Source: Urechidicola croceus
GTDB taxonomy: Bacteria > Bacteroidota > Bacteroidia > Flavobacteriales > Flavobacteriaceae
DNA: 64,000 bases
Reading direction: 5' to 3'
NCBI RefSeq assembly: GCF_001761325.1
Contig: NZ_CP017478.1
Span: 2,315,501-2,379,500, forward strand
A program made the position numbers and the translations under genes. Each line of letters begins with the position of its first letter. Position 1 is the first letter of the stretch. The notes below the pieces were generated by a model. It did not search any database. It was not told the origin of the DNA and saw nothing but the letters and a program-made list of their open reading frames with translations. Positions 9,544 to 19,491 of the stretch are shown in pieces.

Positions 9544-10575
9544 TTACTTCTTAAATTTAAGAACTTCTGATCGTCCTTTTTTGAAAATCTTATTACTATT
9601 GTGTGTACCCTTTCTCAATGCTTTTTGTTTTTCAAATGGAAGCGCATTTATTTCTTTACATTCAATTGAACAACATGTGTCCATTTTTTCTTGACAAGAT
9701 TTACATTGTATAAAAAGTAAATGACATGCTTCATTTTCACAATTTACATGTTCATCACAAGGTTCTCCACATTGGTGACAATTAGAAACAACATCATCAG
9801 ATATCCTCTCGGCTCTTCGATGATCAAATACAAAGTTTTTTCCAACAAATTTATTTTCTAATCCTTCCGCGTTCACTTGACGCACATAATTTATGATTCC
9901 CCCTTCTAATTGAAAAACGTTTTTAAACCCTTTATGTTTATAGTAAGCACTCGCTTTTTCACAACGAATTCCGCCCGTACAATACATCAATAAATTCTTA
10001 TCTTCTTTGTTGTCTTTTAAATCTTCTTCAATAATATCTAAAGAATCTCTAAATGTATCAACATCAGGAGTTACTGCTCCATCAAAGTGTCCAATTTCAC
10101 TTTCATAATGATTACGCATATCGACACAAACCGTATTTGGATCGGCAAGCATTTCATTAAATTCTTTAGCTTTTAAATGCACTCCTATGTCAGTAACATC
10201 AAAAGTGTCGTCATTTAATCCATCAGCAACAATCTTATCTCTCACTTTTACCTTTAACTTTAAAAATGATTTATTGTCTTGTTCTACAGCAATATTTAAT
10301 CTTACATTTTCTAAAAAAGAAATAGAATCTAAATGTATTTTAAATTGATTAAATTTTTCTGCAGGAACTGATAACTGAGCATTAATTCCTTCATCTGAAA
10401 CATAAATTCGACCTAAAACGTCTAATTTGTCCCATTCTAAGAAAAGGTGGTCTCTAAAAACTTGTGGATTTTTTATGTGATGATACTTATAAAAAGATAT
10501 TGTCAATCTTTCCTTTCCCGCTTCATCTATTAATTTGGCGCGTTCTTCAGCGCTTAACTTATTGTACAGTTGCAT
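9544..10575 (-). CDS. trhO: tRNA uridine(34) hydroxylase TrhO (YceA/rhodanese family)
   Basis: TrhO makes 5-hydroxyuridine at the wobble position of tRNA with O2, on the way to cmo5U. The 343-residue protein has the family's N-terminal acylphosphatase-like domain (ISFYKYHHIKNPQVF), a rhodanese domain with the active cysteine in MYCTGGIRCEKA near residue 200, and a C-terminal cysteine-rich region (CHQCGEPC, CENEACH, CKSCQEKMDTCC) that probably binds zinc. Length and order fit TrhO. It is transcribed divergently from the glycerol operon, with a 101-base gap holding promoters for both sides; no functional link to glycerol use is apparent. Confidence 0.93.
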   Translation of the reverse strand: MQLYNKLSAEERAKLIDEAGKERLTISFYKYHHIKNPQVFRDHLFLEWDKLDVLGRIYVSDEGINAQLSVPAEKFNQFKIHLDSISFLENVRLNIAVEQDNKSFLKLKVKVRDKIVADGLNDDTFDVTDIGVHLKAKEFNEMLADPNTVCVDMRNHYESEIGHFDGAVTPDVDTFRDSLDIIEEDLKDNKEDKNLLMYCTGGIRCEKASAYYKHKGFKNVFQLEGGIINYVRQVNAEGLENKFVGKNFVFDHRRAERISDDVVSNCHQCGEPCDEHVNCENEACHLLFIQCKSCQEKMDTCCSIECKEINALPFEKQKALRKGTHNSNKIFKKGRSEVLKFKK

Positions 10576-10609
10576 GCTATACTAATTTAGGTTAAACAAT
10601 ATTTTGGCG

Positions 10610-10617
10610 CAAAAGTA
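10610..10617 (-). promoter_or_regulatory. -7 promoter element for trhO
   Basis: On the minus strand this reads TACTTTTG, an exact match to the Bacteroidota -7 consensus TAnnTTTG, 35 bases upstream of the trhO ATG. No convincing -33 TTG is visible at the usual spacing. Confidence 0.55.
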
Positions 10618-10662
10618 CACTTTTAAATTAAAAATTAAAATGTTACCTTGTTAAGGATTAAC

Positions 10663-10670
10663 TAAATTTG
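10663..10670 (+). promoter_or_regulatory. -7 promoter element for glpFKD
   Basis: Reads TAAATTTG, an exact TAnnTTTG match, ending only 6 bases before the glpF ATG at 10677. If used, transcription would begin at or next to the start codon, giving a leaderless or nearly leaderless mRNA. Confidence 0.45.
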
Positions 10671-10676
10671 TTGTGT

Positions 10677-11477
10677 ATGTCAATTTATGTTGCTGAATTT
10701 CTTGGAACATTTCTGCTTATTTTATTAGGAGGAGGTGTAGTTGCAAGTGTTTTACTTAAAAACTCAAAAGCAGAAAATTCTGGATGGAATACGATAGTTA
10801 TTACTTGGGGAATTGCAGTAACTTTTGCCATTTATGCTGTTGGAAAAATAAGTGGTGCACATATAAATCCTGCTGTAACATTAGGATTGGCTTTTGCTGG
10901 AGATTTCCCCTGGGAAAAAGTCTTAGGATTTATAATAGCACAAATTAGCGGGGCTTTTGCTGGTGCAACTTTAGTGTGGATATTTTATATTCCTCATTGG
11001 AGCGCAACAGAAGATAAATTAAAAAAGTTGTCTGTTTTTTCAACTGTCCCTGCAATGCGATCATACATACATAATTTTGTTAGTGAAATGATTGCAAGTT
11101 CGGTTTTAATTTTTGGAATATTTTTTATTGGTATAAACGAATTTACTGAAGGTTTAAATCCAATTGTTGTAGGTGGATTAGTTGTTTTAATAGGTTATGG
11201 TTTAGGAGCAACCACGGGTTACGCAATAAATCCTGCAAGAGATTTTGGACCTCGATTAGCACATTATATCATGCCAATAAATGGTAAAGGAGATTCAGAC
11301 TGGAGTTATGCTTTTATCCCAATATTAGCGCCTATTTTAGGTGGTTTTTTAGGAGCTTCTTTATATAAAATACTTTATGAACAAGAATATTTATTAAAAT
11401 ACTGGATTGTTATTATAGTTGCTGTATTAATTCTTACTACAGCTGTTTATAAGAGTTTCAATCTTGAAAAAAAATAA
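10677..11477 (+). CDS. glpF: Glycerol uptake facilitator (aquaglyceroporin)
   Basis: A 266-residue MIP-family channel with hydrophobic segments throughout and the two pore-forming NPA motifs, [12 protein letters not shown] and [12 protein letters not shown]. The aspartate after the second NPAR is typical of glycerol facilitators rather than water-only aquaporins. The ATG at 10677 ([10 protein letters not shown]) is preferred; the longer frame begins at TTG 10668. It is the first gene of glpF-glpK-glpD and is followed by glpK after 2 bases, so it should bring in glycerol for the kinase. Confidence 0.95.
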   Translation: MSIYVAEFLGTFLLILLGGGVVASVLLKNSKAENSGWNTIVITWGIAVTFAIYAVGKISGAHINPAVTLGLAFAGDFPWEKVLGFIIAQISGAFAGATLVWIFYIPHWSATEDKLKKLSVFSTVPAMRSYIHNFVSEMIASSVLIFGIFFIGINEFTEGLNPIVVGGLVVLIGYGLGATTGYAINPARDFGPRLAHYIMPINGKGDSDWSYAFIPILAPILGGFLGASLYKILYEQEYLLKYWIVIIVAVLILTTAVYKSFNLEKK

Positions 11478-11479
11478 TT

Positions 11480-12967
11480 ATGTCAAAAAAATATATCATT
11501 GCTCTAGACCAAGGAACTACAAGTTCACGTTCAGTCTTATTTGACGAAAAAGGAAGCCAAATTGCTATTGAGCAACAAGAATTTGAGCAAATTTTTCCAA
11601 AATCAGGTTGGGTTGAACATGATCCAATGGAAATATTAAAAACACAGTTAACTACTTTTGAAAATTTGATTGAAAACAATAATATTGACATTCATTCAAT
11701 TGCAGGGATAGGTATTACTAATCAACGTGAAACTACTGTGGTTTGGAATAAAAAAACAGGAGTTCCTATTTATAACGCAATCGTGTGGCAAGATAAAAGA
11801 ACGGCATATATCTGTGAAGAATTAAAGAAAAAGAGTCTATCTCATTATGTAAAACAAAATACTGGGCTGGTTATTGATTCTTACTTTTCGGGAACAAAAA
11901 TTAAATGGATTTTAGATCATGTTGAAAGTGCTAGGGTACTAGCTGAAAATGAAGATTTATTATTTGGCACAATTGATACGTGGTTAGTTTGGAATTTAAC
12001 TGAAAAAAAGGTTCATGTAACTGATTATTCAAACGCTTCAAGAACATTAATCTTTAATATAAAAATCCTTAAGTGGGATGATAATTTACTTGATGAATTA
12101 GATATTCCTAAAAGTATGTTACCAGAAGTGAAACCATCTTCATTTCATTTTGGAGATTTTGAATATAATGGTCATAAAATTCCGATTGGAGGAATTGCAG
12201 GAGATCAACAAGCAGCGCTTTTTGGACAAGCTTGTTTCAAAAAAGGCGAAGCAAAAAACACCTATGGAACGGGCTGTTTTTTATTGATGAATACTGGTAA
12301 AAAAATGCAACTTTCTGAAAATGGATTGTTAACTACTATTGCTTGGGGAATAGAAGACAACGTTTATTATGCGTTAGAAGGAAGTGTCTTTATTGGTGGC
12401 GCAGCCATTCAATGGCTTCGTGATGGTTTACAAATTATTGATTCGGCCCATGAAACAGAAAAAATTGCTGCTGAATTAACCGATGAAAATCCCGTATATG
12501 TTGTTCCTGCTTTTGCTGGTTTAGGAGCACCTTATTGGGATATGTATGCAAAAGGAGCCATCTTTGGTTTAACAAGAGATACTGGTAAAAATCATATTGT
12601 TAGAGCCACCTTAGATTCTATTGCTTATCAATCAAAAGATTTAATTCTAGCCATGGAACAAGATAGTGGTGTTCCATTAAAATCATTAAAAGTTGACGGC
12701 GGAGCATGTAATAATAATGTGTTAATGCAATTTCAATCAGATATTCTGAACACCGAAATTGAAAGACCAAAAAATACTGAATCTACCGCTCTTGGTGTTG
12801 CTTATTTAACAGGAATTACCATTGGATTGTGGAAACAAGAAGACATAATTATTAATAAAAAAATTGAACGAAAATTTGTCCCAAAAATGGATAAAAATAA
12901 AAGAAATCAACTCTATAAGGGTTGGAAAAAAGCAATTAAAAGAACAATGAATTGGAGTGATGAATAA
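11480..12967 (+). CDS. glpK: Glycerol kinase
   Basis: The 495-residue enzyme phosphorylates glycerol to sn-glycerol 3-phosphate with ATP. It belongs to the FGGY family: it starts with the nucleotide-binding segment [17 protein letters not shown], has the substrate-region sequences [14 protein letters not shown] and [13 protein letters not shown], and the C-terminal [19 protein letters not shown] motif. Length equals that of typical GlpK. It lies 2 bases after glpF and its end overlaps the glpD ATG by 8 bases, so it is in one operon with tight coupling. Confidence 0.97.
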   Translation: MSKKYIIALDQGTTSSRSVLFDEKGSQIAIEQQEFEQIFPKSGWVEHDPMEILKTQLTTFENLIENNNIDIHSIAGIGITNQRETTVVWNKKTGVPIYNAIVWQDKRTAYICEELKKKSLSHYVKQNTGLVIDSYFSGTKIKWILDHVESARVLAENEDLLFGTIDTWLVWNLTEKKVHVTDYSNASRTLIFNIKILKWDDNLLDELDIPKSMLPEVKPSSFHFGDFEYNGHKIPIGGIAGDQQAALFGQACFKKGEAKNTYGTGCFLLMNTGKKMQLSENGLLTTIAWGIEDNVYYALEGSVFIGGAAIQWLRDGLQIIDSAHETEKIAAELTDENPVYVVPAFAGLGAPYWDMYAKGAIFGLTRDTGKNHIVRATLDSIAYQSKDLILAMEQDSGVPLKSLKVDGGACNNNVLMQFQSDILNTEIERPKNTESTALGVAYLTGITIGLWKQEDIIINKKIERKFVPKMDKNKRNQLYKGWKKAIKRTMNWSDE

Positions 12968-14594
12968 TAGACAGGAAAGTATTAAAAAATTAACCTCTGA
13001 AGAATTTGATTTGCTAATTATAGGTGGCGGAATTACTGGAGCAGGAATAGCGTTGGATGCTTCATCAAGAGGAATGAAAGTTGCCTTGGTTGAAAAAAAT
13101 GATTTTGCCTCAGGTACAAGTAGTAAATCAACCAAATTAATTCATGGTGGATTGCGTTATTTAAAGCAATTTGATTTTTGGTTGGTTAAAGAAGTTGGCT
13201 CTGAAAGAGCGATTGTTCATAAACTGGCCCCTCATCTTGTAATTCCAGAAAAAATGATTTTACCATTGATTAAAAATGGAACTTATGGTTCTTGGTTAAC
13301 TTCAATTGGTTTAAAAATATATGATATTCTGGCAAGTGTTGAAGGTGATGATAAGCGAAAAATGCTAGATAAAAAAGAAGCTTTGAAAATTGAACCACTA
13401 TTGCCAGAAAAAATATTAGAAGGAGCAGGATATTATGCAGAATATAGAACTGATGATGCTCGATTGACATTAGAAGTAATAAAAACGGCTTTGAATTATA
13501 ATGCTGTTGCCTTAAATTATTGTAAAGCAAATGAATTTATCTATGAAGAAGAAAAAGTTAGAGGTGTTGAAGTTGAAGATTTAATCGCTAATAAAAAATT
13601 TAAAATTAAGGCAAAATATGTTGTGAATGCAACAGGACCTTGGGTAGATACCGTTCGACAAATAAATCATTCTAAAATAGGTAAGCGATTACATTTAACA
13701 AAAGGTGTTCATCTTGTTATTGCTCATGAAAAACTTCCTATAAATCAGGCCGTTTATTTCGATGTTCCTGATGGTAGAATGATGTTTGCAATTCCTAGGG
13801 GAAAAATCACATATATAGGAACTACAGATACCAATTATCAAGAAGATAAAGATAATGTTGCTGTTTCTGCAGTAGATGCTGTTTATTTGATAAGTGCTGT
13901 AAATAATATGTTCCCAACAATTAATTTAACCTTAGACGATATACAATCTAGTTGGGCTGGGTTACGACCTTTGATTCATGAAGAGGGAAAATCGGCTTCT
14001 GAGTTATCTCGAAAAGATGAAATTTTTGTTTCTGAAACCGAACTCATTTCTATCGCAGGTGGTAAACTTACTGGCTATCGAAAAATGGCTGAACGCATAG
14101 TAGATATAGTCGCTAAAAAGTATAAAAAACGCTATGAAAAAAAATACAAGAGTATTAAAACTGAAAAAATTACTTTAACTGGTGGTGATTTTAAGAATTA
14201 TAAAAAGGTAATTAAGTATCAAGAATCTGTTTTTGAACAATTAAAATCTGATGGTTTTTCACAAAAAGATGTAAACTATTTAGTTCATAATTATGGAACT
14301 CAAACAGACGAGATACTGAAAAAATATCAAGAAATTAAAAGTGATAACGCTCAAATTTCATTAGCAAAAGCAGAATTATGGTTTTCTTTGAATTATGAAA
14401 TGGCTCAAACACCATCAGACTTTTTTATAAGAAGAACGGGGAGATTATACTTCGATATAGAAAGTATTAAAATATTGAAAACGGCTATATTAAATGAATT
14501 TAAATCGTTCTTTAATTGGGATGATAAAACTTTAAAAAAACACGAATTAAAACTAGACCAAGCAGTTCATGAAGCAACTAATTTCACTCATTAA
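12960..14594 (+). CDS. glpD: FAD-dependent glycerol-3-phosphate dehydrogenase
   Basis: GlpD oxidises glycerol 3-phosphate to dihydroxyacetone phosphate at the membrane and passes electrons to quinone. The 544-residue protein has the FAD-binding Rossmann motif [19 protein letters not shown] and the family segment [20 protein letters not shown], plus the downstream SWAGLRPL and [15 protein letters not shown] sequences. I chose the ATG at 12960, which overlaps the glpK end by 8 bases; the frame can be extended one codon to a GTG. It completes a glycerol import-phosphorylation-oxidation operon with no glpR-type repressor nearby. Its end overlaps the convergent kelch gene by 11 bases. Confidence 0.97.
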   Translation: MNNRQESIKKLTSEEFDLLIIGGGITGAGIALDASSRGMKVALVEKNDFASGTSSKSTKLIHGGLRYLKQFDFWLVKEVGSERAIVHKLAPHLVIPEKMILPLIKNGTYGSWLTSIGLKIYDILASVEGDDKRKMLDKKEALKIEPLLPEKILEGAGYYAEYRTDDARLTLEVIKTALNYNAVALNYCKANEFIYEEEKVRGVEVEDLIANKKFKIKAKYVVNATGPWVDTVRQINHSKIGKRLHLTKGVHLVIAHEKLPINQAVYFDVPDGRMMFAIPRGKITYIGTTDTNYQEDKDNVAVSAVDAVYLISAVNNMFPTINLTLDDIQSSWAGLRPLIHEEGKSASELSRKDEIFVSETELISIAGGKLTGYRKMAERIVDIVAKKYKKRYEKKYKSIKTEKITLTGGDFKNYKKVIKYQESVFEQLKSDGFSQKDVNYLVHNYGTQTDEILKKYQEIKSDNAQISLAKAELWFSLNYEMAQTPSDFFIRRTGRLYFDIESIKILKTAILNEFKSFFNWDDKTLKKHELKLDQAVHEATNFTH

Positions 14595-15945
14595 GACTAC
14601 GAATATTTGATAATTTTGTTACTTCAAATTCCTTTAGATCGATACTATACATATCCTTAGAAGGTATTATTGAGTATTCATTTTCAATATATCCACCAAC
14701 GATATACAACTTTTGATTGAAACAAAGCATCTCTGAAGCAACCATAGATAAGTCTATTGAATATTCTTTTAATTCTTTAGAATTGATATTATAGACAAAC
14801 ATCTTTTTGTTTTCAAATAAAAAGATATCACTTCCGAAATTTGTAATTGCAGGTTTCTTTAAATTAATATTCATATTTCCTATTAGTTCCCAGTCACCTG
14901 TTATTAAATCATACGTTTCAATTTGAGTTAACGTTTTGTCGTCAAAACCTCCAAAAACATATATTTTATCACCAATCAAAGTCCCTTTAATTTCTTTTCC
15001 TTTTGGCATATCTTGCAGTTCATACCAAAAACCAGAATTAGTATTGTAAAAATGTACTTTTTTTGAATAGTTTATTCTACCGTTTTTAAAGATCTTCGTT
15101 GAACCGCCCATAACAATAATATTATCTTCATAAATAAAAGACTCAAAATCTACTCCTGGATGAGGATTAGTATTGTCAATTGTTATAGTATTATCTTCTA
15201 AATCAAAAATCTCAATTTGATTATCTAAATATTCAAAAACTCCTTTTTTAGATCTGTTTTTTCCACCAATAACATATATTTTTTCTTCTTTTTTATCATA
15301 AATCACATTATGATATGCTCGTTTTTTAAAAACAGCTTCTGAAGTTGACCAAGTATCGGTATCAATATTATAAATATTTAACGAAGGTTTAAAAATTTGT
15401 TTATTATAAATAGATGTTGCCTTTTTATACAATTTAAGCATATTCTCTTCACCTGGGTTTTCATAGATTGTTTTTTTAACTCCATCTATCTGAAAAGATG
15501 CATCACCGCCGATAGTATATATTTTATTTCCAACTAGACATGATCCAAAAGAGTAAATTGCCTCGGGCATTTCGTTTAGTTTTTGATAATCTATTCGTAA
15601 TTTTAATTGGTTTTTTTTATAGATTGTAACTCCATCTAATGTATTAATTTCTTTAGTCATAAAAACTTTATACGTTTTTAAAGCACCTAAATAACTTACA
15701 GAATTGGTTTTATACCCTAAAAAAGAAAAATAAATTAAGTCGTTTTCATCAATTTTTGACCAAAGTTTTAAAGTAAATTCTCCTTTTTCATTTGTTAAAG
15801 TGACATTTTTTTCGTTCTTAGTGTAAACATGTACACCGTTTAATGGTCTATTGGTTTCGCTATCAAATACTATTCCTTTAATAGTCTGTGCTTGAGAAAT
15901 ACCGATAAATAAAAGTAGAAATAGAAGTAAAAATTTCGTTTTCAT
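14584..15945 (-). CDS. Secreted kelch-repeat protein with carboxypeptidase-regulatory-like N-terminal domain
   Basis: The preferred start at 15945 gives MKTKFLLLFLLLFIGISQAQ, a clear signal peptide, and a protein of about 453 residues. After it comes a carboxypeptidase D regulatory-like beta-sandwich (GIVFDSETNRPLNGVHVYTK ... LTNEKGEFTLKL), the domain often found at the N-terminus of SusC/TonB-dependent receptors. The rest holds five or more kelch repeats with forms such as NKIYTIGGDA, KIYVIGGKN, NIIVMGGS, DKIYVFGGFD and KLYIVGGY, expected to fold as a beta-propeller. No T9SS C-terminal signal and no transmembrane barrel is visible. Function and substrate are unknown. The longer frame would begin at 15975 but adds a poor signal region. 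Confidence 0.75.
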   Translation of the reverse strand: MKTKFLLLFLLLFIGISQAQTIKGIVFDSETNRPLNGVHVYTKNEKNVTLTNEKGEFTLKLWSKIDENDLIYFSFLGYKTNSVSYLGALKTYKVFMTKEINTLDGVTIYKKNQLKLRIDYQKLNEMPEAIYSFGSCLVGNKIYTIGGDASFQIDGVKKTIYENPGEENMLKLYKKATSIYNKQIFKPSLNIYNIDTDTWSTSEAVFKKRAYHNVIYDKKEEKIYVIGGKNRSKKGVFEYLDNQIEIFDLEDNTITIDNTNPHPGVDFESFIYEDNIIVMGGSTKIFKNGRINYSKKVHFYNTNSGFWYELQDMPKGKEIKGTLIGDKIYVFGGFDDKTLTQIETYDLITGDWELIGNMNINLKKPAITNFGSDIFLFENKKMFVYNINSKELKEYSIDLSMVASEMLCFNQKLYIVGGYIENEYSIIPSKDMYSIDLKEFEVTKLSNIRSLNE

Positions 15946-16166
15946 AATGAGTAGGTTTGATTTTTTATACATCAAAAATTATACCGATACTAAATGTAGT
16001 AAATTATCTATAAATTATTTATTGAGAAAATCGGATTTACTTTTTATTGCTATTAACACTAAACTTCTTTGTTAATTATTTAACAATTTGAAAAAAAATG
16101 ATAAAAATCTGTCAAAAAAAATATAGTTCGTTCTTTTTTACAATATTTGCATTTCAAAATTTTAAG

Positions 16167-16186
16167 ATTCCTGTCTGTGCAGGAAT
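16167..16186 (+). repeat. Short inverted repeat upstream of asd
   Basis: ATTCCTG and CAGGAAT form a 7-bp perfect stem around a 6-base loop, 24 bases before the asd ATG. The sequence looks like a flavobacterial intergenic repeat (consensus style ATTCCTG...CAGGAAT) rather than a terminator, as there is no T run. A related CCTGTGC stretch lies at about 17294 after the gene. Confidence 0.45.
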
Positions 16187-16210
16187 AACAATTATCTAAA
16201 AATAATAATT

Positions 16211-17200
16211 ATGAGAGTCGCTGTAGTTGGTGTAACTGGAATGGTAGGAAGTGTAATGTTGAAAGTTTTAAAAGAACGTAATTTCAAGATAACAGAATTG
16301 ATTCCTGTGGCCTCTGAACGTTCAGTAGGAAAACAAGTAGAATATGACGGAAAAGAGTATTCGGTAGTTGGTTTACAAACCGCTGTTGAAATGGCTCCTG
16401 ATATCGCTATTTTTTCTGCTGGTGGAGATACGTCTTTAGAATGGGCACCAAAATTTGCTGAAGTTGGAACAACTGTAATTGATAATTCATCTGCTTGGAG
16501 AATGGATCCAACTAAAAAATTAATCGTTCCTGAAATTAATGCATCAGAATTAACTAAAGAAGATAAAATTATTGCAAATCCTAATTGCTCTACAATTCAA
16601 TTGGTAATGGCATTGAATCCTCTTCATAAAAAATACCAAATGAAACGTGTGGTAATTTCAACATACCAATCTGTTTCTGGAACTGGTGTAAAAGCTGTTC
16701 AACAAATGGAAAATGAAATGCAAGGTATATCAGGAGATATGGCATATCATTATCCAATTCATAGAAATGCAATTCCACATTGTGATGTGTTTCTTGAAAA
16801 TGGATATACTAAAGAAGAAATGAAATTGGTTCGTGAACCACAAAAAATATTAAATGATAAAACTGTTGCATATACTGCCACTGCTGTAAGAATTCCAACT
16901 GCAGGAGGGCATAGTGAAGCGGTAAATGTAGAGTTTGAAAAAGAATTTGACGTTTCTGATATCCGAAGAATATTAAGTGAAACCGACGGTGTTACAGTTC
17001 AAGATAATTTAGATACAAATACCTATCCGATGCCAATGTATGCACACGATAAAGATGATGTTTTTGTTGGAAGAATCCGAAGAGATTTATCGCAACCTAA
17101 CTCTTTAAACATGTGGATAGTTGCAGATAATTTACGTAAAGGTGCGGCAACAAATGCTGTACAAATTGCTGAATATTTAGTAGCAAATAAATTAGTATAA
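16211..17200 (+). CDS. asd: Aspartate-semialdehyde dehydrogenase
   Basis: The 329-residue enzyme reduces aspartyl phosphate to aspartate semialdehyde with NADPH, a shared step to lysine, methionine and threonine and to cell-wall diaminopimelate. It shows the nucleotide-binding start AVVGVTGMVGSVML, the active-site cysteine in ANPNCSTIQL (C126), and the later RIPTAGGHSEAVNVEF segment with a conserved histidine. Length fits the family. It is a single gene with its own terminator; the 235-base upstream gap contains a short inverted repeat but no recognisable riboswitch. Confidence 0.96.
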   Translation: MRVAVVGVTGMVGSVMLKVLKERNFKITELIPVASERSVGKQVEYDGKEYSVVGLQTAVEMAPDIAIFSAGGDTSLEWAPKFAEVGTTVIDNSSAWRMDPTKKLIVPEINASELTKEDKIIANPNCSTIQLVMALNPLHKKYQMKRVVISTYQSVSGTGVKAVQQMENEMQGISGDMAYHYPIHRNAIPHCDVFLENGYTKEEMKLVREPQKILNDKTVAYTATAVRIPTAGGHSEAVNVEFEKEFDVSDIRRILSETDGVTVQDNLDTNTYPMPMYAHDKDDVFVGRIRRDLSQPNSLNMWIVADNLRKGAATNAVQIAEYLVANKLV

Positions 17201-17225
17201 CCACTCAACACAACTAACTATACTT

Positions 17226-17259
17226 AAAAAAAGTCGTTAAATTATTAGCGGCTTTTTTT
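17226..17259 (+). terminator. Rho-independent terminator of asd
   Basis: AAGTCGTTAA pairs with TTAGCGGCTT (including G-T wobble pairs) across an ATTA loop and is followed by a T run, 26 bases after the asd stop. Confidence 0.8.
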
Positions 17260-17278
17260 ATTTTGTTTTTAAAAACTT

Positions 17279-17332
17279 GTCATTCTTAACTTGCCTGTGC
17301 TGAACTAGTTTCAGTATTTCAGAATCTCATCA
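17279..17332 (-). repeat. Degenerate, nested copy of the palindromic repeat family
   Basis: On the minus strand this begins TGATGAGATTCTGAAA and ends AAGTTAAGAATGAC, the two ends of the repeat found at 24972 and 61385. Between them lies a second small hairpin, CTGAA-ACTAG-TTCAG, plus extra bases, as if one element had inserted in or recombined with another. It lies in the asd-ygiQ gap, next to the copy at 17351. Confidence 0.6.
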
Positions 17333-17350
17333 TAATGTGCATCGTGTAAT

Positions 17351-17378
17351 GCGACCCCGAAATAAATTCAGGGTGACG
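17351..17378 (+). repeat. Palindromic repeat copy, GC-shifted stem
   Basis: ACCCCGAA-ATAAA-TTCAGGGT followed by GACGTT. Loop, flank and spacing equal the copy at 52461, but the outer stem bases are changed on both arms (CC against GG), so pairing is kept apart from one wobble. This indicates the same repeat family with selection or a mechanism preserving the hairpin. Confidence 0.65.
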
Positions 17379-17391
17379 TTGTAGGTAAAAA

Positions 17392-19332
17392 TTATTTCCT
17401 GCGTCGTTTATACTTATTCTTACGTCTTGGTGATTTCTTTTCTTCAGTGATCGTTTCGTTAAATGTGTTTTTTGTTTTACCTGGTTTATTCTTTCTCCAA
17501 CTCTTATTTTCAGGGAGTAAAACTTCTAATAAATCAGTTCTTTTGACTTTTGTCAAAGTATTTCGAATCCAATCTTTATTTTCTTTCTTGTACCAAAAGA
17601 AAAATCGATGTTGATCGTCTTTTTCCTTTTTAGATTTTGGCGTTCTAGTTGGTTTCAACGTATATGGATGATATCCACTATAATAAATTACCGTTGCAAC
17701 CGTCATAGGTGTAGGTGTAAATCCTTGAACTTGCTCTAACTGGAATCCCATATTCTTAGTTTCGGCGGCCAGATTTGCCATATCTTCAACCTCACAAGCA
17801 GGATGATTTGAAATAAAATATGGTATCAATTGTAACTTTAAATTCTTCTTGATATTTATTTTGTCAAAACGTTCTTTGAACTTATGGAAATAAGTAAACG
17901 AAGGTTTACGCATTAACTTTAATACAGGATCAGATGTGTGTTCTGGAGCCACTTTTAATCGTCCAGAAACGTGCTTTGTCATTACCTCTTCAGTATAAGC
18001 ATCCAATTCTTTTGGATCGGCATTTTTATTGAATTCTGGAACCAACATATCGTGTCTTATTCCACTTCCAATAAAAGATTTCTTCACTTTTGGATGACTA
18101 TCAACGGCTTGATATAACTTCGTTAACGGTTTATGTGAAGTATCTAGATTACTACAAATCACAGGTGAAATACACGAAGGCGCAACACACTTATCACATA
18201 TGGATTGTATCTTACCTTTCATCTTATACATATTGGCCGAAGGACCTCCAATGTCTGATAAATATCCTTTAAAATCTGGCATATTTGCAACAGTGTCTAC
18301 TTCCTTTAAAATAGACTCTTCACTTCTACTCGCAATAAATTTTCCTTGATGTGCAGAAATAGTACAAAAACTACAACCACCAAAACATCCTCGATGAATA
18401 TTGATGGAAAACTTAATCATTTCAAAAGCCGGAATAGGTCCTCGCTTGTTGTATTTCGGATGTGGTAATCGTGTATATGGTAAATCGAAAGATGCGTCTA
18501 TTTCATCTTCGGTCATGGTAGGAAATGGTGGGTTAATCACCGCCATATGATCTCCTACTCCTTGAAAAATACGTCTTGCAACGAGTTTATTAGACTCTTG
18601 CTCAATGACTTTAAAATTTGAAGCAAATTTCTTTTTGTTCTTTAAACATACCTCATGAGAATGTATGCTTACATCTTCCCAATTTTTATTTTTTGGTGGC
18701 TCTTCATCTCTTCCAATGAAAAAAGAAGTTTGTTTTACGGATTTGATACTAGAAAAAGGAACGCCTTTTTGCATTAATTCCACAATTTCACGCAATGGCT
18801 GTTCGCCCATTCCGTATACCAACATGTCTGCTTTTGAAGTTTCTAGAATTGTAGGTAATAGTTTGTCCGACCAATAATCATAATGTGTAACTCTACGAAG
18901 TGATGCTTCAATTCCTCCTAATAAAACAGGAACATCAGGAAATTTTTCTTTTAATATTTTTGAATACACAGATGATGCATAATCAGGACGTAACCCTTTA
19001 TCTCCATTTGGAGTATATGCATCTTTATCTCTACGTTTTTTATTGGCAGTATAGTTGCTCACCATCGGGTCCATACAACCTCCTGTAACACCAAAAAACA
19101 TGGTTGGCTTCCCTAATTTGGTAAAGTCTTGTAAATTATCAGTAACACTAGGTTGCGGTACAATAGCCACTCGCAATCCATAACTTTCTAAAATACGACC
19201 AATTACCGCAGGTCCAAACGATGGATGATCTACATAAGCATCTCCACTGAATAGAATTACATCTAGTTCCTCCCAACCACGAAGTTTAACTTCTTTATTT
19301 GTAGTAGGTAACCAATCCGAAAGTTTGTTCAT
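17392..19332 (-). CDS. YgiQ family radical SAM protein
   Basis: The 646-residue protein has the YgiQ architecture: an N-terminal UPF0313 region (DVILFSGDAYVDHPSFG, VLLGGIEASLRRVTHYDYW), a radical SAM core with the three-cysteine iron-sulfur motif in RGCFGGCSFCTISAHQG, and a basic lysine/arginine-rich C-terminus. The reaction of YgiQ proteins is not known. I prefer the ATG at 19332 (MNKLSDWLPTT); a second ATG two codons upstream is also possible. It stands alone between asd and an AraC regulator. Confidence 0.9.
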   Translation of the reverse strand: MNKLSDWLPTTNKEVKLRGWEELDVILFSGDAYVDHPSFGPAVIGRILESYGLRVAIVPQPSVTDNLQDFTKLGKPTMFFGVTGGCMDPMVSNYTANKKRRDKDAYTPNGDKGLRPDYASSVYSKILKEKFPDVPVLLGGIEASLRRVTHYDYWSDKLLPTILETSKADMLVYGMGEQPLREIVELMQKGVPFSSIKSVKQTSFFIGRDEEPPKNKNWEDVSIHSHEVCLKNKKKFASNFKVIEQESNKLVARRIFQGVGDHMAVINPPFPTMTEDEIDASFDLPYTRLPHPKYNKRGPIPAFEMIKFSINIHRGCFGGCSFCTISAHQGKFIASRSEESILKEVDTVANMPDFKGYLSDIGGPSANMYKMKGKIQSICDKCVAPSCISPVICSNLDTSHKPLTKLYQAVDSHPKVKKSFIGSGIRHDMLVPEFNKNADPKELDAYTEEVMTKHVSGRLKVAPEHTSDPVLKLMRKPSFTYFHKFKERFDKINIKKNLKLQLIPYFISNHPACEVEDMANLAAETKNMGFQLEQVQGFTPTPMTVATVIYYSGYHPYTLKPTRTPKSKKEKDDQHRFFFWYKKENKDWIRNTLTKVKRTDLLEVLLPENKSWRKNKPGKTKNTFNETITEEKKSPRRKNKYKRRRK

Positions 19333-19342
19333 TCTCATTTTG

Positions 19343-19350
19343 CAAAGATA
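19343..19350 (-). promoter_or_regulatory. -7 promoter element for the ygiQ-family gene
   Basis: Minus strand reads TATCTTTG, matching TAnnTTTG, ending 5 bases upstream of the first possible ATG (19338) and 11 from the chosen ATG (19332). Transcription would start almost at the coding sequence. Confidence 0.45.
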
Positions 19351-19491
19351 CGTTAAATCTATTTAGGTATACATAGGTTAAAAAAAGTAGCATATAATTT
19401 ATTTTGGTTCTTCGCTTTTAAAAAATTAACTTCGCTTATCGACCATTAAAATTAATAAACTACAAACCTTATCATAACGTTGGGTACAACT

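Noticed and set aside
11458-11691. Antisense reading frames within glpK and many other genes.
   Set aside because: They lie opposite well-supported genes, have no recognisable domains and reflect AT-rich codon use.
15976-16210. The 235-base leader before asd was considered for a lysine riboswitch.
   Set aside because: No long paired structure or conserved lysine-riboswitch elements were visible; only a short repeat-type hairpin is there.
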